A stretch of 64,000 nucleotides of DNA from Puia dinghuensis (GCF_014642875.1 NZ_BMJC01000003.1:1-64000); one strand, 5' to 3'; shown: positions 9,059-18,344, counted from the first letter of the stretch. The notes: generated by a model not told the origin, from the sequence alone. Numbers and translations are program-made.

Positions 9059-10417
9059 ATGACAACGTCACGCAGAGATTTTATCCGTAACACCAGTATG
9101 GCCGGGATGGCCACTTACATGGGCGCGCTTGGATTCAGTGCGAGCAGCTATCGCCGCATCATCGGCGCCAACGATCGGGTGCGGGTGGGCGTAGTAGGCT
9201 TTTCCGATCGGCACCAGCACGATCATATCCCGGCTTTTTTGAAAAGCTACCAGGAGATGAATTTCGATATCATCGCCGTGTCGGATATCTGGAAGAAACG
9301 GAGAGAGGAAGGCAGCGCTTTTTTGGCGCAGAAGTTTGGGCACCCGGTGCAGGCTTGCGTGAATAACGACGCGTTGTATGCCATCAAGGAAGTGGATGCG
9401 GTGATGATCTCGACGGCGGATTTTCAGCATGCCTTGCATACCGTGGAGGCGGTGAAGGCGGGCCGCGATACATATACGGAGAAGCCGCTGGCGGAGACGA
9501 TGGAGGATGCACGGGCGGTGCTGAAGGCGGTGAAAGAGTCGGGCAGGATCGTCCAGATCGGTTCGCAGCGTCGCAGTGGAGCCAACTATTGGGCTGCGGC
9601 GGAATTCATCCAGTCGGGGAAGTTTGGACCGATTGTGATGGTGGACCTCACCTGGAATGTGAATCAACCGGGGCGTTGGCGGCGGCCTGCGCTGGTGGCG
9701 CAGATGCGGGAGGAAGATACGGATTGGAAGCGCTTCCTGATGAACCGTCCTTACGAGCCGTTTGATGCGCGGAAACATTTGGAGTTCCGCTTGTTCTGGC
9801 CGTATTCGTCCGGGCTGCCGGGGCAGTGGATGAGCCATCAGATAGATACCGTTCATTGGTTTGCACAGTTGCCGCATCCGCGGAGCGCTTCGGCCAACGG
9901 GGGCATCTATGCGTGGAAGGATGGACGGAAGAATGCAGATACGATGACGGTAGTGTTCGATTACGGTCCGTTAAATGATGCATCCACCGGGTTCCAGGTG
10001 GTGTTTACTTCGCGGCAGACGAATTCATCGGGTGAGACGAAGGAAATTTATTATTCCAATGGCGGAACCCTGAACCTGGATACCAATAAGATCACGTCCG
10101 AGGGCGGGCTGAACGAGAAATATGCGAGCGCGATGGGGATGCATGCAAATCAGCTGCCTGAGCTATCTTTGAAAGAGCTGGGTGAGAAGATATCTACTGA
10201 CGCGAGTACGGGAGGTGATCCGTTGACGACGGCGCATGTGCGCAACTGGATGGAGTGTGTGCGGAGCCGGAAGCAGCCGAATGCGCCGATAGAGGCGGGG
10301 TATAATCACTCGATTGCAGTGATCATGGCCAATGCAGCGTACCGGACGGGGCAGCGGGTGACGTTTGATGAGCAGACGCAGGAAGTGATGGCGGGGGGAA
10401 AGGTGTTTAAATATTAG
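9059..10417 (+). CDS. Gfo/Idh/MocA family oxidoreductase
   Basis: A 452-residue NAD(P)-dependent oxidoreductase of the sugar dehydrogenase type. The N-terminus has a twin-arginine-like signal (SRRDFIRNTSMAG), as in many Bacteroidota members exported folded with cofactor. The Rossmann strand VRVGVVGF begins near residue 42, and the family motif EKP is in YTEKPLAETMEDA near residue 142. The substrate is unknown but probably a sugar or sugar acid. An alcohol-dehydrogenase-like gene follows after only 2 bases, so they form an operon. Confidence 0.92.
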   Translation: MTTSRRDFIRNTSMAGMATYMGALGFSASSYRRIIGANDRVRVGVVGFSDRHQHDHIPAFLKSYQEMNFDIIAVSDIWKKRREEGSAFLAQKFGHPVQACVNNDALYAIKEVDAVMISTADFQHALHTVEAVKAGRDTYTEKPLAETMEDARAVLKAVKESGRIVQIGSQRRSGANYWAAAEFIQSGKFGPIVMVDLTWNVNQPGRWRRPALVAQMREEDTDWKRFLMNRPYEPFDARKHLEFRLFWPYSSGLPGQWMSHQIDTVHWFAQLPHPRSASANGGIYAWKDGRKNADTMTVVFDYGPLNDASTGFQVVFTSRQTNSSGETKEIYYSNGGTLNLDTNKITSEGGLNEKYASAMGMHANQLPELSLKELGEKISTDASTGGDPLTTAHVRNWMECVRSRKQPNAPIEAGYNHSIAVIMANAAYRTGQRVTFDEQTQEVMAGGKVFKY

Positions 10418-10419
10418 CT

Positions 10420-11403
10420 ATGAAAGCATTGGTGATAACAGAGAAGAATAAGCCGGTGGAGTTATTGTCGGTGGCGGACAAGGTTGCCGCAGCGGGGCAG
10501 GCGTTGGTGAAGGTGTACGCAGCGGCGTTGAATCACCGGGACGTGTGGATACAGAAGGGGCAGTATGCGGGGTTGAAGTTCCCGATTATCCCCGGGTCGG
10601 ATGGCGCGGGTGTTGTCATTTCGGGTGGAGACTGGACAGGGAAGGAGGTGATCATCGACCCGGCATTGCATTGGGGGGATGCTCCAGGGTACCAGAGCCC
10701 GACGGATTTTCACATCGTGGGATTGCCGGATGACGGGACGCTGGCCGAGTATGTAGTGGTGCCGGTGGCTAACCTGGTGGACAAGCCGGCGCATTTGTCA
10801 TTTGAAGAGGCGGCGGCATTGCCGTTGGCGGGTGTCACTGCTTACCGGGCCTCGATGGTGCGGGGGCAGGTGCGGGCCGGCGAACGGGTACTCATCACCG
10901 GCATCGGCGGTGGAGTGGCGTTATTTGCCCTGCAGTTTGCGGTGGCGGCAGGGGCGAAGGTGTATGTGACGTCGGGGAGTGACGAGAAGCTTGCGCGGGC
11001 GAAGGCGATGGGGGCTCTGGGCGGTGTTAATTATAGGACCCCGGACTGGGCAGCGGCATTGCGGGCGCAGGCGGGCGCTTTTGATGTGATCGTAGACGGG
11101 GCGGGCGGGGATGGAATGAACGATCTGCTCGACCTTGCGACGCCCGGAGGGCGGCTTGTCTTTTATGGATCGACACGGGGCAATCCTTCGTCGGTGGTTC
11201 TGCGGCGGATATTTTGGAAGCAGTTGAATGTGCTCGGATCGACGATGGGAAGTCCGGCGGATTTTGCGGCGATGGTGGATTTTGTAGGCCAGCATGGGAT
11301 CAGGCCGGTGGTGGACCGGGTGTTCGCGATGGACGAAGGTGAAGCGGCCTTCCGGTATATGGATGAAGGAATGCAGTTTGGGAAAATAGTGATACGCATA
11401 TAG
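10420..11403 (+). CDS. zinc-type alcohol dehydrogenase-like / quinone oxidoreductase
   Basis: A 327-residue medium-chain dehydrogenase/reductase. It has a GroES-like N-terminal half (ALNHRDVWIQKGQY, then IPGSDGAG) and a nucleotide-binding half with GIGGGVALFALQFA near 147-160. The cysteine-rich structural zinc loop is absent, which fits the quinone oxidoreductase side of the family. The start lies 2 bases after the stop of the preceding oxidoreductase, indicating co-transcription and perhaps consecutive redox steps on one substrate. Confidence 0.9.
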   Translation: MKALVITEKNKPVELLSVADKVAAAGQALVKVYAAALNHRDVWIQKGQYAGLKFPIIPGSDGAGVVISGGDWTGKEVIIDPALHWGDAPGYQSPTDFHIVGLPDDGTLAEYVVVPVANLVDKPAHLSFEEAAALPLAGVTAYRASMVRGQVRAGERVLITGIGGGVALFALQFAVAAGAKVYVTSGSDEKLARAKAMGALGGVNYRTPDWAAALRAQAGAFDVIVDGAGGDGMNDLLDLATPGGRLVFYGSTRGNPSSVVLRRIFWKQLNVLGSTMGSPADFAAMVDFVGQHGIRPVVDRVFAMDEGEAAFRYMDEGMQFGKIVIRI

Positions 11404-11409
11404 GGGCGC

Positions 11410-13239
11410 CTATTTTTTCCTCGTAGCCTTGAAGGTGCCATTAGGTTGGATGGCCATCAGTCCTGTGACCTGGCCCTGGGCGTCGGTGACGAACTGCATG
11501 GTATAGCCGCTGAGCGAGGTGATCGTAAATTTGTCCGGGCCGATGTTGGCCAATTCATACTCCGGCTGGCCGGCAACAAAGAGATAGAGCGTTTTCCCTT
11601 TTGTATAGACTTTTGCGGTGACAGCGCCGATGCCGAAGACGTATTCGCCCACGTATTTCTGCAACTGGGCGGAGTCGAGGGGTTTGCCTTTCGGCGCCCG
11701 GGTAAAGACAATGGGCTTGTTGAGCGACGGTTCGAGCGGTATGGACGCCGTGGTTATATCGCCGGCGGGGTCCATGTCGAACTGCATTTTATTGGATTCA
11801 TCGCCACCGGTGGTATCGTAGCCATCTTCGCGATCCTTTCGGACGGGGATGAAGATATCATAGTGAAAATGTTTCAACCACAGGGCTTCGTTGCCCAAAG
11901 AGGCAAAGAGCGAGTCGCCCTTCAGGGATACTTCGAAAGTTCCAAAGGCGGGGTTGTTGTAGAGACCGGTATAGTCCTGCAGCGGATGAGAAGTATGGGT
12001 CCCCGGTTTTCGATTGGAGATCTTTGCCGCCTCCGCCTGCCTGAGAGTCCTCCTTGCCTGCTCATCCTGTGTATGCAACTGGGTTGTCCAGTTTTTATAC
12101 GGTAGATGCAGGAGCCGATCGGCAATAATATTCCGTACCACGGCCGGGACGGCGGAGCCATCCTGGTTAGTGAGCACGATGATACCGATGCTATCGGCGG
12201 GGAATAGACAGGCGTTGGCTGAGAATCCATCGATGTTGCCGCCGTGCTCTACACGATAGTGGCCGCGATAGCTGGAGAGCGACCAGCCAAGGCCGTAGGT
12301 GGCAAAGTACACGTCGGGGCTCTCCTTTGAGGGAAGCCCGCCGCCAATGACCACCTGAGAGCTGATAGCCTGCGTGGCGTATGTTCCCGGGATCATCTCT
12401 TTACCATGATATTTCCCCCCATGTATCCAGGTTTTGAGCCATGAAGACATGTCCAGGACATTGCTGTTGATAGCGCCGGCGGGAGCGATGGCATGTATCT
12501 CCTTGAAATAGTCTAACTTTTTTATGATACTATCCTTTCTAAGGCCATAGCCCACGGCGAAGTCTTTTTGTTTCACCATGTCCTCTATCGAGAGGGTGGA
12601 TTCCGTCATCCCGAGGGGGCGGAAGATGCGGTTGGTAATATTTTCTTCCCAGGTTTGATGCGTTAGTTTTTCCACGACCATGCCTTGGGCGAAGAACATG
12701 AAGTTGTTGTATTGCCAGCGTTCGCGGATGCCGGCGGTTGGCTCCATGTAGCGGATGCGCCCCAGGAGGCTGTCGCGCGAGGAGGTACGGAAGAAATACC
12801 AGGAGAAGTCATAGCGGGGCAGGCCGGTGCGGTGGCACATCATGTCGCGGAGGGTGATGGTATTGTCCATCTGCTCGTTGTAGAACTTCAATGACGGGAG
12901 ATAGTCGCGGACGGGTTTGTCGAGGTTCACCTGCCCTTCCTGTTCGAGTATACCGAGCAGCGAGGCGGTGAAGGCCTTGGTGCAGGAGCCGATGGCAAAA
13001 AGGGTATGTGGGGTGACGGGTATCTTGTTCTCCCAGTCGCGGTAGCCAAAGCCATTTGCATAGAGGATGCTGTCCTTTTCGACGACGGCCACGGCAAAGC
13101 CCGCGACGTGGAAGGTCTTCAATACGCGATCGAAGGTGGTGTCGAGGCCGGATAAGGGGTTGGCGGCGCCTTGATGTTTTTGGGCGAAGAGCGGCGCGGC
13201 GAAAAGGAAGAGGGAGCAGAAGATGGCTGGGATGCGCAT
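11410..13239 (-). CDS. secreted serine hydrolase (class C beta-lactamase fold) with DUF3471-like C-terminus
   Basis: A 609-residue protein with a signal peptide (about 1-19). The beta-lactamase/penicillin-binding fold (about 28-370) carries the SxxK nucleophile motif in IGSCTKAF, the YxN motif in QYNNFMFF and an HGG motif in EHGGNIDGF. The C-terminal 200 residues resemble the DUF3471 domain often appended to such enzymes. The likely role is a peptidase or esterase on small peptides or cell-wall fragments; true beta-lactam hydrolysis is not implied. It is convergent with the dehydrogenase gene, with 6 bases between their ends. Confidence 0.9.
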   Translation of the reverse strand: MRIPAIFCSLFLFAAPLFAQKHQGAANPLSGLDTTFDRVLKTFHVAGFAVAVVEKDSILYANGFGYRDWENKIPVTPHTLFAIGSCTKAFTASLLGILEQEGQVNLDKPVRDYLPSLKFYNEQMDNTITLRDMMCHRTGLPRYDFSWYFFRTSSRDSLLGRIRYMEPTAGIRERWQYNNFMFFAQGMVVEKLTHQTWEENITNRIFRPLGMTESTLSIEDMVKQKDFAVGYGLRKDSIIKKLDYFKEIHAIAPAGAINSNVLDMSSWLKTWIHGGKYHGKEMIPGTYATQAISSQVVIGGGLPSKESPDVYFATYGLGWSLSSYRGHYRVEHGGNIDGFSANACLFPADSIGIIVLTNQDGSAVPAVVRNIIADRLLHLPYKNWTTQLHTQDEQARRTLRQAEAAKISNRKPGTHTSHPLQDYTGLYNNPAFGTFEVSLKGDSLFASLGNEALWLKHFHYDIFIPVRKDREDGYDTTGGDESNKMQFDMDPAGDITTASIPLEPSLNKPIVFTRAPKGKPLDSAQLQKYVGEYVFGIGAVTAKVYTKGKTLYLFVAGQPEYELANIGPDKFTITSLSGYTMQFVTDAQGQVTGLMAIQPNGTFKATRKK

Positions 13240-13286
13240 AGTAGGAGGTTTAGACTCGGTCGAGCCGCTTCCGGCGGCCCAGGATG

Positions 13287-13320
13287 AAAAAGCCCGATAA
13301 ATCTAATGATTATCGGGCTA
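13287..13320 (-). terminator. rho-independent terminator after pgk
   Basis: On the minus strand AGCCCGATAA and TTATCGGGCT form a 10-bp stem followed by TTTTTC. It lies 56 bases beyond the pgk stop codon. Confidence 0.85.
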
Positions 13321-13375
13321 TGATGGAGATTTTTTGTTGATCAGCGGTGCGCGCGATGCCGGATGCGGCGGAGAA

Positions 13376-14569
13376 CTATGCCTTGACTGCAGCGATGCCG
13401 GGGAGCTCTTTGCCCTCGAAATATTCGAGCATGGCGCCGCCGCCGGTGGAGACATAGCTTACCTTGTCGGCATAGCCGAACTGGTTGACGGCGGCAACGG
13501 AGTCGCCTCCGCCCACGAGAGAGAAGGCGCCTTTTGCGGTGGCGTCCGCTACGGCCTTGGCGATGGCTTTTGTGCCGTGCTGGAATTTGGCCATTTCAAA
13601 GACACCCATGGGGCCGTTCCAGAGGATGGTCTTCGACTGGCGGATGACGTTGGCGAATTGTTCGCAGGCATTTTCGCCGATGTCGAGGCCCATCCAGCCA
13701 TCGGGGATGTTGTTGCTGGGCGCCGCCGAATCCATGGCATCAGCGGCGAACTTATCGGCGATGATGGAATCCGGAGGAAGGTGAATCGTGACGCCTTTGG
13801 TCGCGGCCTTTCCGAGCAATTCGCAGGCGGTGTCGAGGCGATCGTTCTCGCAGAGGGAGTTGCCGATTTTGCCGCCGGTTGCTTTGAAGAAGGTGTAGGC
13901 CATGCCGCCGCCGATGATGATGTCGGTAGCGCGTTCGAGCAGGTTTTCGATGATGAGTATCTTATCAGAGACCTTGGCGCCGCCGATGATGGCAACGAAG
14001 GGCTTTTGGGCCTGGTGCAGGACTTTTTCCGCGCTGCTGACTTCGCTTTCCATCAGCAGACCGAACATTCGTTTGTCTTTGGGGAAGAACTGGGCGATGA
14101 CCGCGGTGGAGGCGTGGGCGCGATGGGCGGTGCCAAAGGCGTCGTTTACGTAGACGTCGCCGAGTTTAGCCAGTTGTTCGGCGAAGGCTTTGTCGCCTTT
14201 TTCTTCTTCCTTATGGAACCGGAGGTTTTCGAGCAGCAGCACCTGGCCGGGTTTTAGCTGGGCCGAAGCCTGGGTGGCGGGTTCGCCGATGCAGTCGGTG
14301 GCGAAGAGGACGGGGACGCCGAGCAGCTGCTGCAGGTGTGAGACGAGGTGTTTCAGTGAAAATTTTTCGGTGGGACCGTCCTTGGGGCGGCCGAGGTGGC
14401 TCATCAGGATGACGCTGCCGCCGTCGGCGAGGATCTTTTTGATGGTGGGGATGGCGGCCCGGATGCGGGTGTCATCGGTGATCTCGTACTTGTCGTTCAG
14501 CGGAACGTTGAAGTCAACCCGGATGAGGGCTTTTTCATTTGCAAAGCTGTGCTGGCTGAATTGGCTCAT
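13376..14569 (-). CDS. pgk: phosphoglycerate kinase
   Basis: A 397-residue cytosolic glycolytic enzyme making ATP and 3-phosphoglycerate from 1,3-bisphosphoglycerate. Signatures include RVDFNVPLN near the N-terminus, the substrate loop [12 protein letters not shown], and the C-terminal GGGDSVAAV and [13 protein letters not shown] nucleotide-binding segments. The length is that of bacterial PGKs. It lies downstream of gap on the same strand, but a terminator-like hairpin separates them, so it probably also has its own promoter. Confidence 0.98.
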   Translation of the reverse strand: MSQFSQHSFANEKALIRVDFNVPLNDKYEITDDTRIRAAIPTIKKILADGGSVILMSHLGRPKDGPTEKFSLKHLVSHLQQLLGVPVLFATDCIGEPATQASAQLKPGQVLLLENLRFHKEEEKGDKAFAEQLAKLGDVYVNDAFGTAHRAHASTAVIAQFFPKDKRMFGLLMESEVSSAEKVLHQAQKPFVAIIGGAKVSDKILIIENLLERATDIIIGGGMAYTFFKATGGKIGNSLCENDRLDTACELLGKAATKGVTIHLPPDSIIADKFAADAMDSAAPSNNIPDGWMGLDIGENACEQFANVIRQSKTILWNGPMGVFEMAKFQHGTKAIAKAVADATAKGAFSLVGGGDSVAAVNQFGYADKVSYVSTGGGAMLEYFEGKELPGIAAVKA

Positions 14570-14593
14570 AAAATAGTAGATAATAAATATATA

Positions 14594-14620
14594 AAGCCCG
14601 GCGAGTGGGACCGGGCTTTT
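14594..14620 (-). terminator. rho-independent terminator between gap and pgk
   Basis: AAAGCCCGG and CCGGGCTTT form a stem around a short loop, with T-rich flanks. It sits just after the gap stop codon and before pgk, so it should limit read-through between the two glycolytic genes. Confidence 0.85.
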
Positions 14621-14632
14621 ATTCGTTAGACC

Positions 14633-15646
14633 TTATTTGGAGATCAGTTTGGCGAAGTAGTGCAAGCTGCGAACGAGCTGGCTGACATAGCTCATTTCGT
14701 TGTCATACCAGGAGACGGTCTTTACCAGTTGGGTGTCGCCGTTGGTGATGACGCGGGTCTGGGTGGCGTCGTAAAGCGAACCGTAACGGATACCGATGAC
14801 ATCGGTGGAGACGATCTCGTCTTCGGTGTAGCCGAAGCTTTCGTTGGCGGCGGCTTTCATGGCGGCGTTGACTTCTTCGATAGTGACTTTTTTGCCGAGG
14901 ACAGTGACGAGTTCGGTAAGCGAGCCGGTGATGGTGGGGACGCGTTGGGCGCCGCCGTCGAGTTTGCCTTTGAGTTTAGGCAGGACCAGGCCGATGGCTT
15001 TTGCGGCCCCGGTGCTGTTGGGAACGATGTTGGCGGCAGCGGCGCGAGCGCGGCGGAGATCGCCTTTGGCATGGGGAGCGTCCTGGGTATTTTGGTCGTT
15101 GGTATAGGCGTGAATCGTGGTCATGAGACCGGAGACGATACCGTATTTGTCATCCAGCACCTGGGCCATGGGCGCCAGACAGTTGGTAGTACAGGAAGCA
15201 CAGCTGATGATGGTTTCGCTGCCGTCGAGGGTGTTGTGGTTGACGTTGAAGACGATGGTCTTCAGGTCGCCAGTGGCGGGTGCGGAGATGACGACGCGTT
15301 TGGCGCCGGCTTTCAGGTGAGCTTCTGCCTTTTCTTTATCGGTGAAGAAGCCTGTGCATTCGAGGACGACGTCTACGTCGTGGGAATTCCAGGGAATTTC
15401 GGCGGGGTTCTTCTGAGCGTATATTTTTACTTCCTTACCGTTGACAATAATGGAATTTTCGGTGGAAGTTACCTTTTCTTCGAAGCGGCCCTGTGCGCTG
15501 TCATATTTCAGCAGGTGAGCCAAAACCTTGGGGCTGGTCAAGTCATTGATCGCTACTACTTCAATCCCCTCCAGCGTATGAATCTGGCGGAAAGCCAATC
15601 GTCCGATGCGGCCAAAACCGTTGATAGCAACTTTTACTGTGCTCAT
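14633..15646 (-). CDS. gap: type I glyceraldehyde-3-phosphate dehydrogenase
   Basis: A 337-residue enzyme with the NAD-binding start [11 protein letters not shown]. Asp35 in AINDL is consistent with NAD preference. The active site is [12 protein letters not shown] with catalytic Cys152, and WYDNEMSY lies near the C-terminus. It converts glyceraldehyde-3-phosphate to 1,3-bisphosphoglycerate, the substrate of the neighbouring pgk product. The two genes lie in pathway order. Confidence 0.98.
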   Translation of the reverse strand: MSTVKVAINGFGRIGRLAFRQIHTLEGIEVVAINDLTSPKVLAHLLKYDSAQGRFEEKVTSTENSIIVNGKEVKIYAQKNPAEIPWNSHDVDVVLECTGFFTDKEKAEAHLKAGAKRVVISAPATGDLKTIVFNVNHNTLDGSETIISCASCTTNCLAPMAQVLDDKYGIVSGLMTTIHAYTNDQNTQDAPHAKGDLRRARAAAANIVPNSTGAAKAIGLVLPKLKGKLDGGAQRVPTITGSLTELVTVLGKKVTIEEVNAAMKAAANESFGYTEDEIVSTDVIGIRYGSLYDATQTRVITNGDTQLVKTVSWYDNEMSYVSQLVRSLHYFAKLISK

Positions 15647-16042
15647 AACGATGAATTTGAATTTTGAATTTTAGAGGCCGAAGGTACAATATTGGGTATT
15701 ATGAGTTTATAAATTTTTGGGTATCAATTGAAAAGATGAGCTAATTTTTTTAAAACCAATAGCTTGGCGTGGTCGAATTTGTGTTGGAGATAATGTGCCT
15801 CTTTTCGTGGCCCGTGGCCGGTCCTGGTGCCCCTTTTCCTGGGTATTTTTGAGGACATCCGAGCCTAAGCGATGGATGCGAACGAGGACGGCCGTGTCGA
15901 AGCAGGCCGGACGAAGTTCTGAGCTTGCGGCTGTGGAAAGCAACGACAAAACAAATTGATGATTAAAAATTTGGCCGGTTTTTGAATGGACTATATCTTT
16001 GCACTCCTTTCACGGAAAACCGGCAATACGGTTTATACGAAA
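15647..16042. other. intergenic region before tRNA-Glu
   Basis: This 396-base stretch lies between gap and the tRNA gene. An 80-codon open frame on the minus strand has no recognisable protein character and is not called. The only feature I can support is the tRNA promoter near its right end. Confidence 0.6.
15970..16001 (+). promoter_or_regulatory. promoter of tRNA-Glu
   Basis: TTTG is followed by 20 bases and TATCTTTG, a near-perfect Bacteroidota promoter, ending 41 bases before the tRNA. Confidence 0.7.
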
Positions 16043-16114
16043 GCCGCGTTGGTCAATCGGTTAAGACGCCTCCCTTTCACGGAGGAATGAGGGGTTCGAT
16101 TCCCCTACGCGGTA
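16043..16114 (+). tRNA. tRNA-Glu (anticodon TTC)
   Basis: The acceptor strands GCCGCGT and ACGCGGT pair over seven bases including one G-T. The anticodon stem CCTCC/GGAGG closes the loop CTTTCAC with anticodon TTC, and the T-arm GGGG-TTCGATT-CCCC is intact. The 3' CCA is not encoded. The 3' end of the gene is the insertion site of the integrative element that follows; the element restores the tRNA sequence and supplies a new terminator. Confidence 0.95.
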
Positions 16115-16116
16115 CA
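16103..16116 (+). other. attL, left attachment site
   Basis: CCCTACGCGGTACA overlaps the last 12 bases of tRNA-Glu and continues two bases beyond. It is identical to the copy at 23854-23867, and identity stops abruptly on both sides. Confidence 0.88.
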
Positions 16117-16120
16117 AAAG

Positions 16121-16163
16121 AAACGGTGTAATGTATTGATAGCGAATATACTACACCGTTTTT
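16121..16163. terminator. terminator supplied by the element behind tRNA-Glu
   Basis: AACGGTGTA and TACACCGTT form a perfect 9-bp stem followed by TTTCTTTT, with the matching AAAAGA on the left. It begins right after attL and probably replaces the terminator displaced to the far side of the element. Confidence 0.75.
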
Positions 16164-16174
16164 CTTTTAGCCTC

Positions 16175-16193
16175 GTGGTCGGTTTTGTGGCCG
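16175..16193 (+). repeat. end repeat, left copy (possible integrase or excisionase arm site)
   Basis: GTGGTCGGTTTTGTGGCCG contains two GTGGYCG units 5 bases apart. A copy differing only at its two Y positions and one other pyrimidine lies at 23692-23710 near the right end, in the same orientation. Confidence 0.55.
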
Positions 16194-16289
16194 AAATTTT
16201 TATCTTTTAGGTTTTTAGGTCTGTGTTCGTTACTTTGTCTCTGGTTTAGTAGCTCATTTGTTCCAATCACTCACAACCTATTTTGAAAC

Positions 16290-16721
16290 ATGACAAGTAC
16301 AGCTATGCCCGAAACAATACATCATGGTCGAAACGTTAAGCGCTTCCGCGAATTGTTAGGAATTAAACAGGAAATTTTAGCCGCTGAATTGGGGGAGGAT
16401 TGGAACCAGAAAAAAATTTCCCTCTTAGAGGGTAAGGAAACCATTGAACCGGAACTACTAGAACGTATAGCTAAAGCATTGCATGTGCCAGCTGATGCCC
16501 TCAAAAATTTCGATGAAGAAACGGCCATAAATAACATTCAAAATAACTATGACAGCGCGGTTATTAATGGCGGTCCACATATCAACTACAAATGCACGAT
16601 CAACCCTATTGACAAATGGGTGGAGGCGGTAGAGAAAAATGAAAAGCTCTACGAACGGCTCCTAGAATCAGAAAGGCAAAAGGTTGAAATCCTCCAAAGC
16701 CAGTTAGCCGCGAAGAAGTAA
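16290..16721 (+). CDS. XRE-type HTH regulator with C-terminal coiled coil
   Basis: A 143-residue protein with a Cro/CI-type HTH domain (about 12-65: VKRFRELLGIKQEILAAELG, then KKISLLEGKETIEPELLERIAKAL). A C-terminal helix with the segment NPIDKWVEAVEKNEKLYERLLESERQK is typical of a Bacteroidota regulator group. The next in-frame Met (residue 6) is an alternative start. It is the only plus-strand gene in the element and faces the rest, so it is a candidate repressor of element functions. Confidence 0.85.
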   Translation: MTSTAMPETIHHGRNVKRFRELLGIKQEILAAELGEDWNQKKISLLEGKETIEPELLERIAKALHVPADALKNFDEETAINNIQNNYDSAVINGGPHINYKCTINPIDKWVEAVEKNEKLYERLLESERQKVEILQSQLAAKK

Positions 16722-16730
16722 CCCGCCAGC

Positions 16731-16970
16731 TCAGGGACCGCAAAACTCATAGGCCGCCATTGTTGGCAGGCCGTAATATTGGCAAAGCCCATAAACGATT
16801 GATATGGGTAAATGAGGCCAGCGGCCATTTTCAGCCTTTGCCACGGTAGCAGGAGAAATACCTATAGCAGCCGCAACCTGTTCCCTGCTTAGTTTCCGGG
16901 CCATACGGTATATATACAGATTGAACCCTAACTCTTCCAGGGATTGGTATAATGTCAGCTTTGTACGCAT
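16731..16970 (-). CDS. small XRE-family HTH protein
   Basis: A 79-residue protein that is almost entirely an HTH domain (YRMARKLSREQVAAAIGISPATVAKAENGRWPHLPISIVYGLCQYYG). It starts 9 bases after the HEPN gene stop on the same strand, so it is probably the last gene of that operon. Its position makes it a candidate antitoxin-like or autoregulatory partner, but there is no direct evidence for that. It is convergent with the 16290 regulator, with 9 bases between them. Confidence 0.8.
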   Translation of the reverse strand: MRTKLTLYQSLEELGFNLYIYRMARKLSREQVAAAIGISPATVAKAENGRWPHLPISIVYGLCQYYGLPTMAAYEFCGP

Positions 16971-16979
16971 GGTATCGGT

Positions 16980-17882
16980 TTAGGGTTGTGGGTTCTCCAC
17001 GACCAGGGGAAAGGAAATAATCCGGTTAGTGGTACAGGCTTTTAGCTTTTCCTCGTAGAGCATTTGCGCAATGGCCTGTAATTCCCTCACTCGTTCGACC
17101 AGGATCGTCGCCTTTTCAATGGGTAAATTGTATCCGCTTTTATACCTGCTATCGGAATATCCACGTACCAGTAAATCAAACAGCTCCGTTTCCTCCGTTG
17201 TGATCCGGGGAAATATGGTCATCGGGAGTAAAGAAAAGGCTTCCGTTAATGCCAGTAAGCGGGTCAGGTTGTGCGTATTGGTCCGATACCCGGTAGCTGC
17301 CCGGATTAGGGCGATACAAGTATGTTCAACGGCCTGATGGAGTAAAAACCCTGTGAGGACCAGCCAGCCGGAGGACAGGCTATAGGCCGCCGCGTTGTAA
17401 AACTGCTGGGCAAGGCCGTACTCCTTTGCCCAATACGCTTTGATCTTATCAGCCGTACCCGGTTGGTCGGGTTGCGCTGGGGGCGTCACCAGCTGGCCGC
17501 TGTTTCTTTCGTATAACAAAACGCCTTCGTGGTATAGGTCGGTAAAGAATGGGGAATCCTCCGCAAGGGCCGCGTTGACAAAGGAAAGTTTATGCACGAT
17601 GGACGTTACATACGCCAGGGGCTTACTAACCTGCTCGACTAGCTGGATGACCTCATAGTCCTGCCGCTTTTCTTCGACCCCTGTGATGATTAGAAGGTGG
17701 TAGGTATCCTTATCCTCCGTGAATTGCTCACCGAACAGGAAAAGGCCCCAATCCTGCGTGGTATAGGTCCGGTATCCGTAACAAACGATCTTTTCCGGGG
17801 AAATGGCGGATACAATTTTCTGTACCAGCTCCGCCAGCTGCTTTACCTGTCCTTCCGACAGGTGGGACATTGTTGTAAGCAT
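16980..17882 (-). CDS. nucleotidyltransferase-like/HEPN domain protein
   Basis: A 300-residue cytosolic protein. The N-terminal part (about 15-130: PEKIVCYGYR, then LSFVNAALAEDSPFFTDLYHEGVLLYER) resembles Bacteroidota proteins with a nucleotidyltransferase fold. The usual GS motif and Asp pair are not evident, so that fold may be inactive. The second half (about 150-285) is a HEPN domain with FLLHQAVEHT and R200-TNT-H204, followed by YSDSRYKSGYN. HEPN domains are often RNases or nucleotide-binding modules in toxin-antitoxin and anti-phage systems. It is the middle gene of a tight trio, 10 bases after an HTH gene and 9 bases before an XRE gene. A defence or stability role is inferred only. Confidence 0.78.
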   Translation of the reverse strand: MLTTMSHLSEGQVKQLAELVQKIVSAISPEKIVCYGYRTYTTQDWGLFLFGEQFTEDKDTYHLLIITGVEEKRQDYEVIQLVEQVSKPLAYVTSIVHKLSFVNAALAEDSPFFTDLYHEGVLLYERNSGQLVTPPAQPDQPGTADKIKAYWAKEYGLAQQFYNAAAYSLSSGWLVLTGFLLHQAVEHTCIALIRAATGYRTNTHNLTRLLALTEAFSLLPMTIFPRITTEETELFDLLVRGYSDSRYKSGYNLPIEKATILVERVRELQAIAQMLYEEKLKACTTNRIISFPLVVENPQP

Positions 17883-17892
17883 AGGGCACGGA

Positions 17893-18231
17893 TTAGCTGG
17901 CGGGAGTGGTTTTTCTTGTCTTTTTATTCTTCGCAGGTGTGGGCCTGTCTGTCTTTCTTAGCTTCTCTTTCAGCTGGTCGTTTTCAAACTTTAGTATTTT
18001 GATAACCTGCCGTTGGGCTAACAGGGTATCCAGCTGTAAAACCGATGTGTAAATATTGGTCCCGTGGGTTCCGTAGAGCTGGCCCAATGCCTCCGCCTGT
18101 TTATAGGTAATCAACACTTCCCCGTCCTCTATTTCTTCGTACTGTTCGGGGGTGATCTTCAAAGCGGCGGCAATGGCTTCGTTGGTTTGTTTGTGGGTTT
18201 CTTTGCAGTGTAGCAGCAAGGCGTTACTCAT
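17893..18231 (-). CDS. HTH-like protein with coiled-coil C-terminus
   Basis: A 112-residue protein. Residues about 5-60 (NEAIAAALKITPEQYEEIEDGEVLITYKQAEALGQLYG) look like a Cro/CI-type HTH. Residues 65-95 form a predicted helix, and the tail is Lys/Thr-rich. It ends 10 bases before the HEPN gene and likely leads that operon. Its DNA target is unknown. Confidence 0.72.
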   Translation of the reverse strand: MSNALLLHCKETHKQTNEAIAAALKITPEQYEEIEDGEVLITYKQAEALGQLYGTHGTNIYTSVLQLDTLLAQRQVIKILKFENDQLKEKLRKTDRPTPAKNKKTRKTTPAS

Positions 18232-18306
18232 AACGTGTAAGGTTTATTACTGCCGGTAAGTTACGGTCCAGGGTAGGGGATATTCTATTCCTGTAGCGTC
18301 TATTTC

Positions 18307-18344
18307 ACCAGGAGAAGCGGATATTTTATCCCGCTCCCCCTGGT
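18307..18344. other. imperfect hairpin upstream of the HEPN operon
   Basis: ACCAGG pairs with CCTGGT and the interior GCGGATA pairs imperfectly with TATCCCGC, giving a long stem in a 168-base gap between two element genes. It could be a terminator for the gene ending at 18400, a regulatory structure or part of a replication origin. The T-richness favours none clearly. Confidence 0.35.

Noticed and set aside
11410-13239. True beta-lactamase resistance gene
   Set aside because: The fold motifs are shared by many peptidases and esterases, and the large C-terminal domain argues against a dedicated beta-lactamase.
15707-15949. 80-codon minus-strand frame before tRNA-Glu
   Set aside because: No domain, no plausible start signal and an unusual composition; treated as intergenic.
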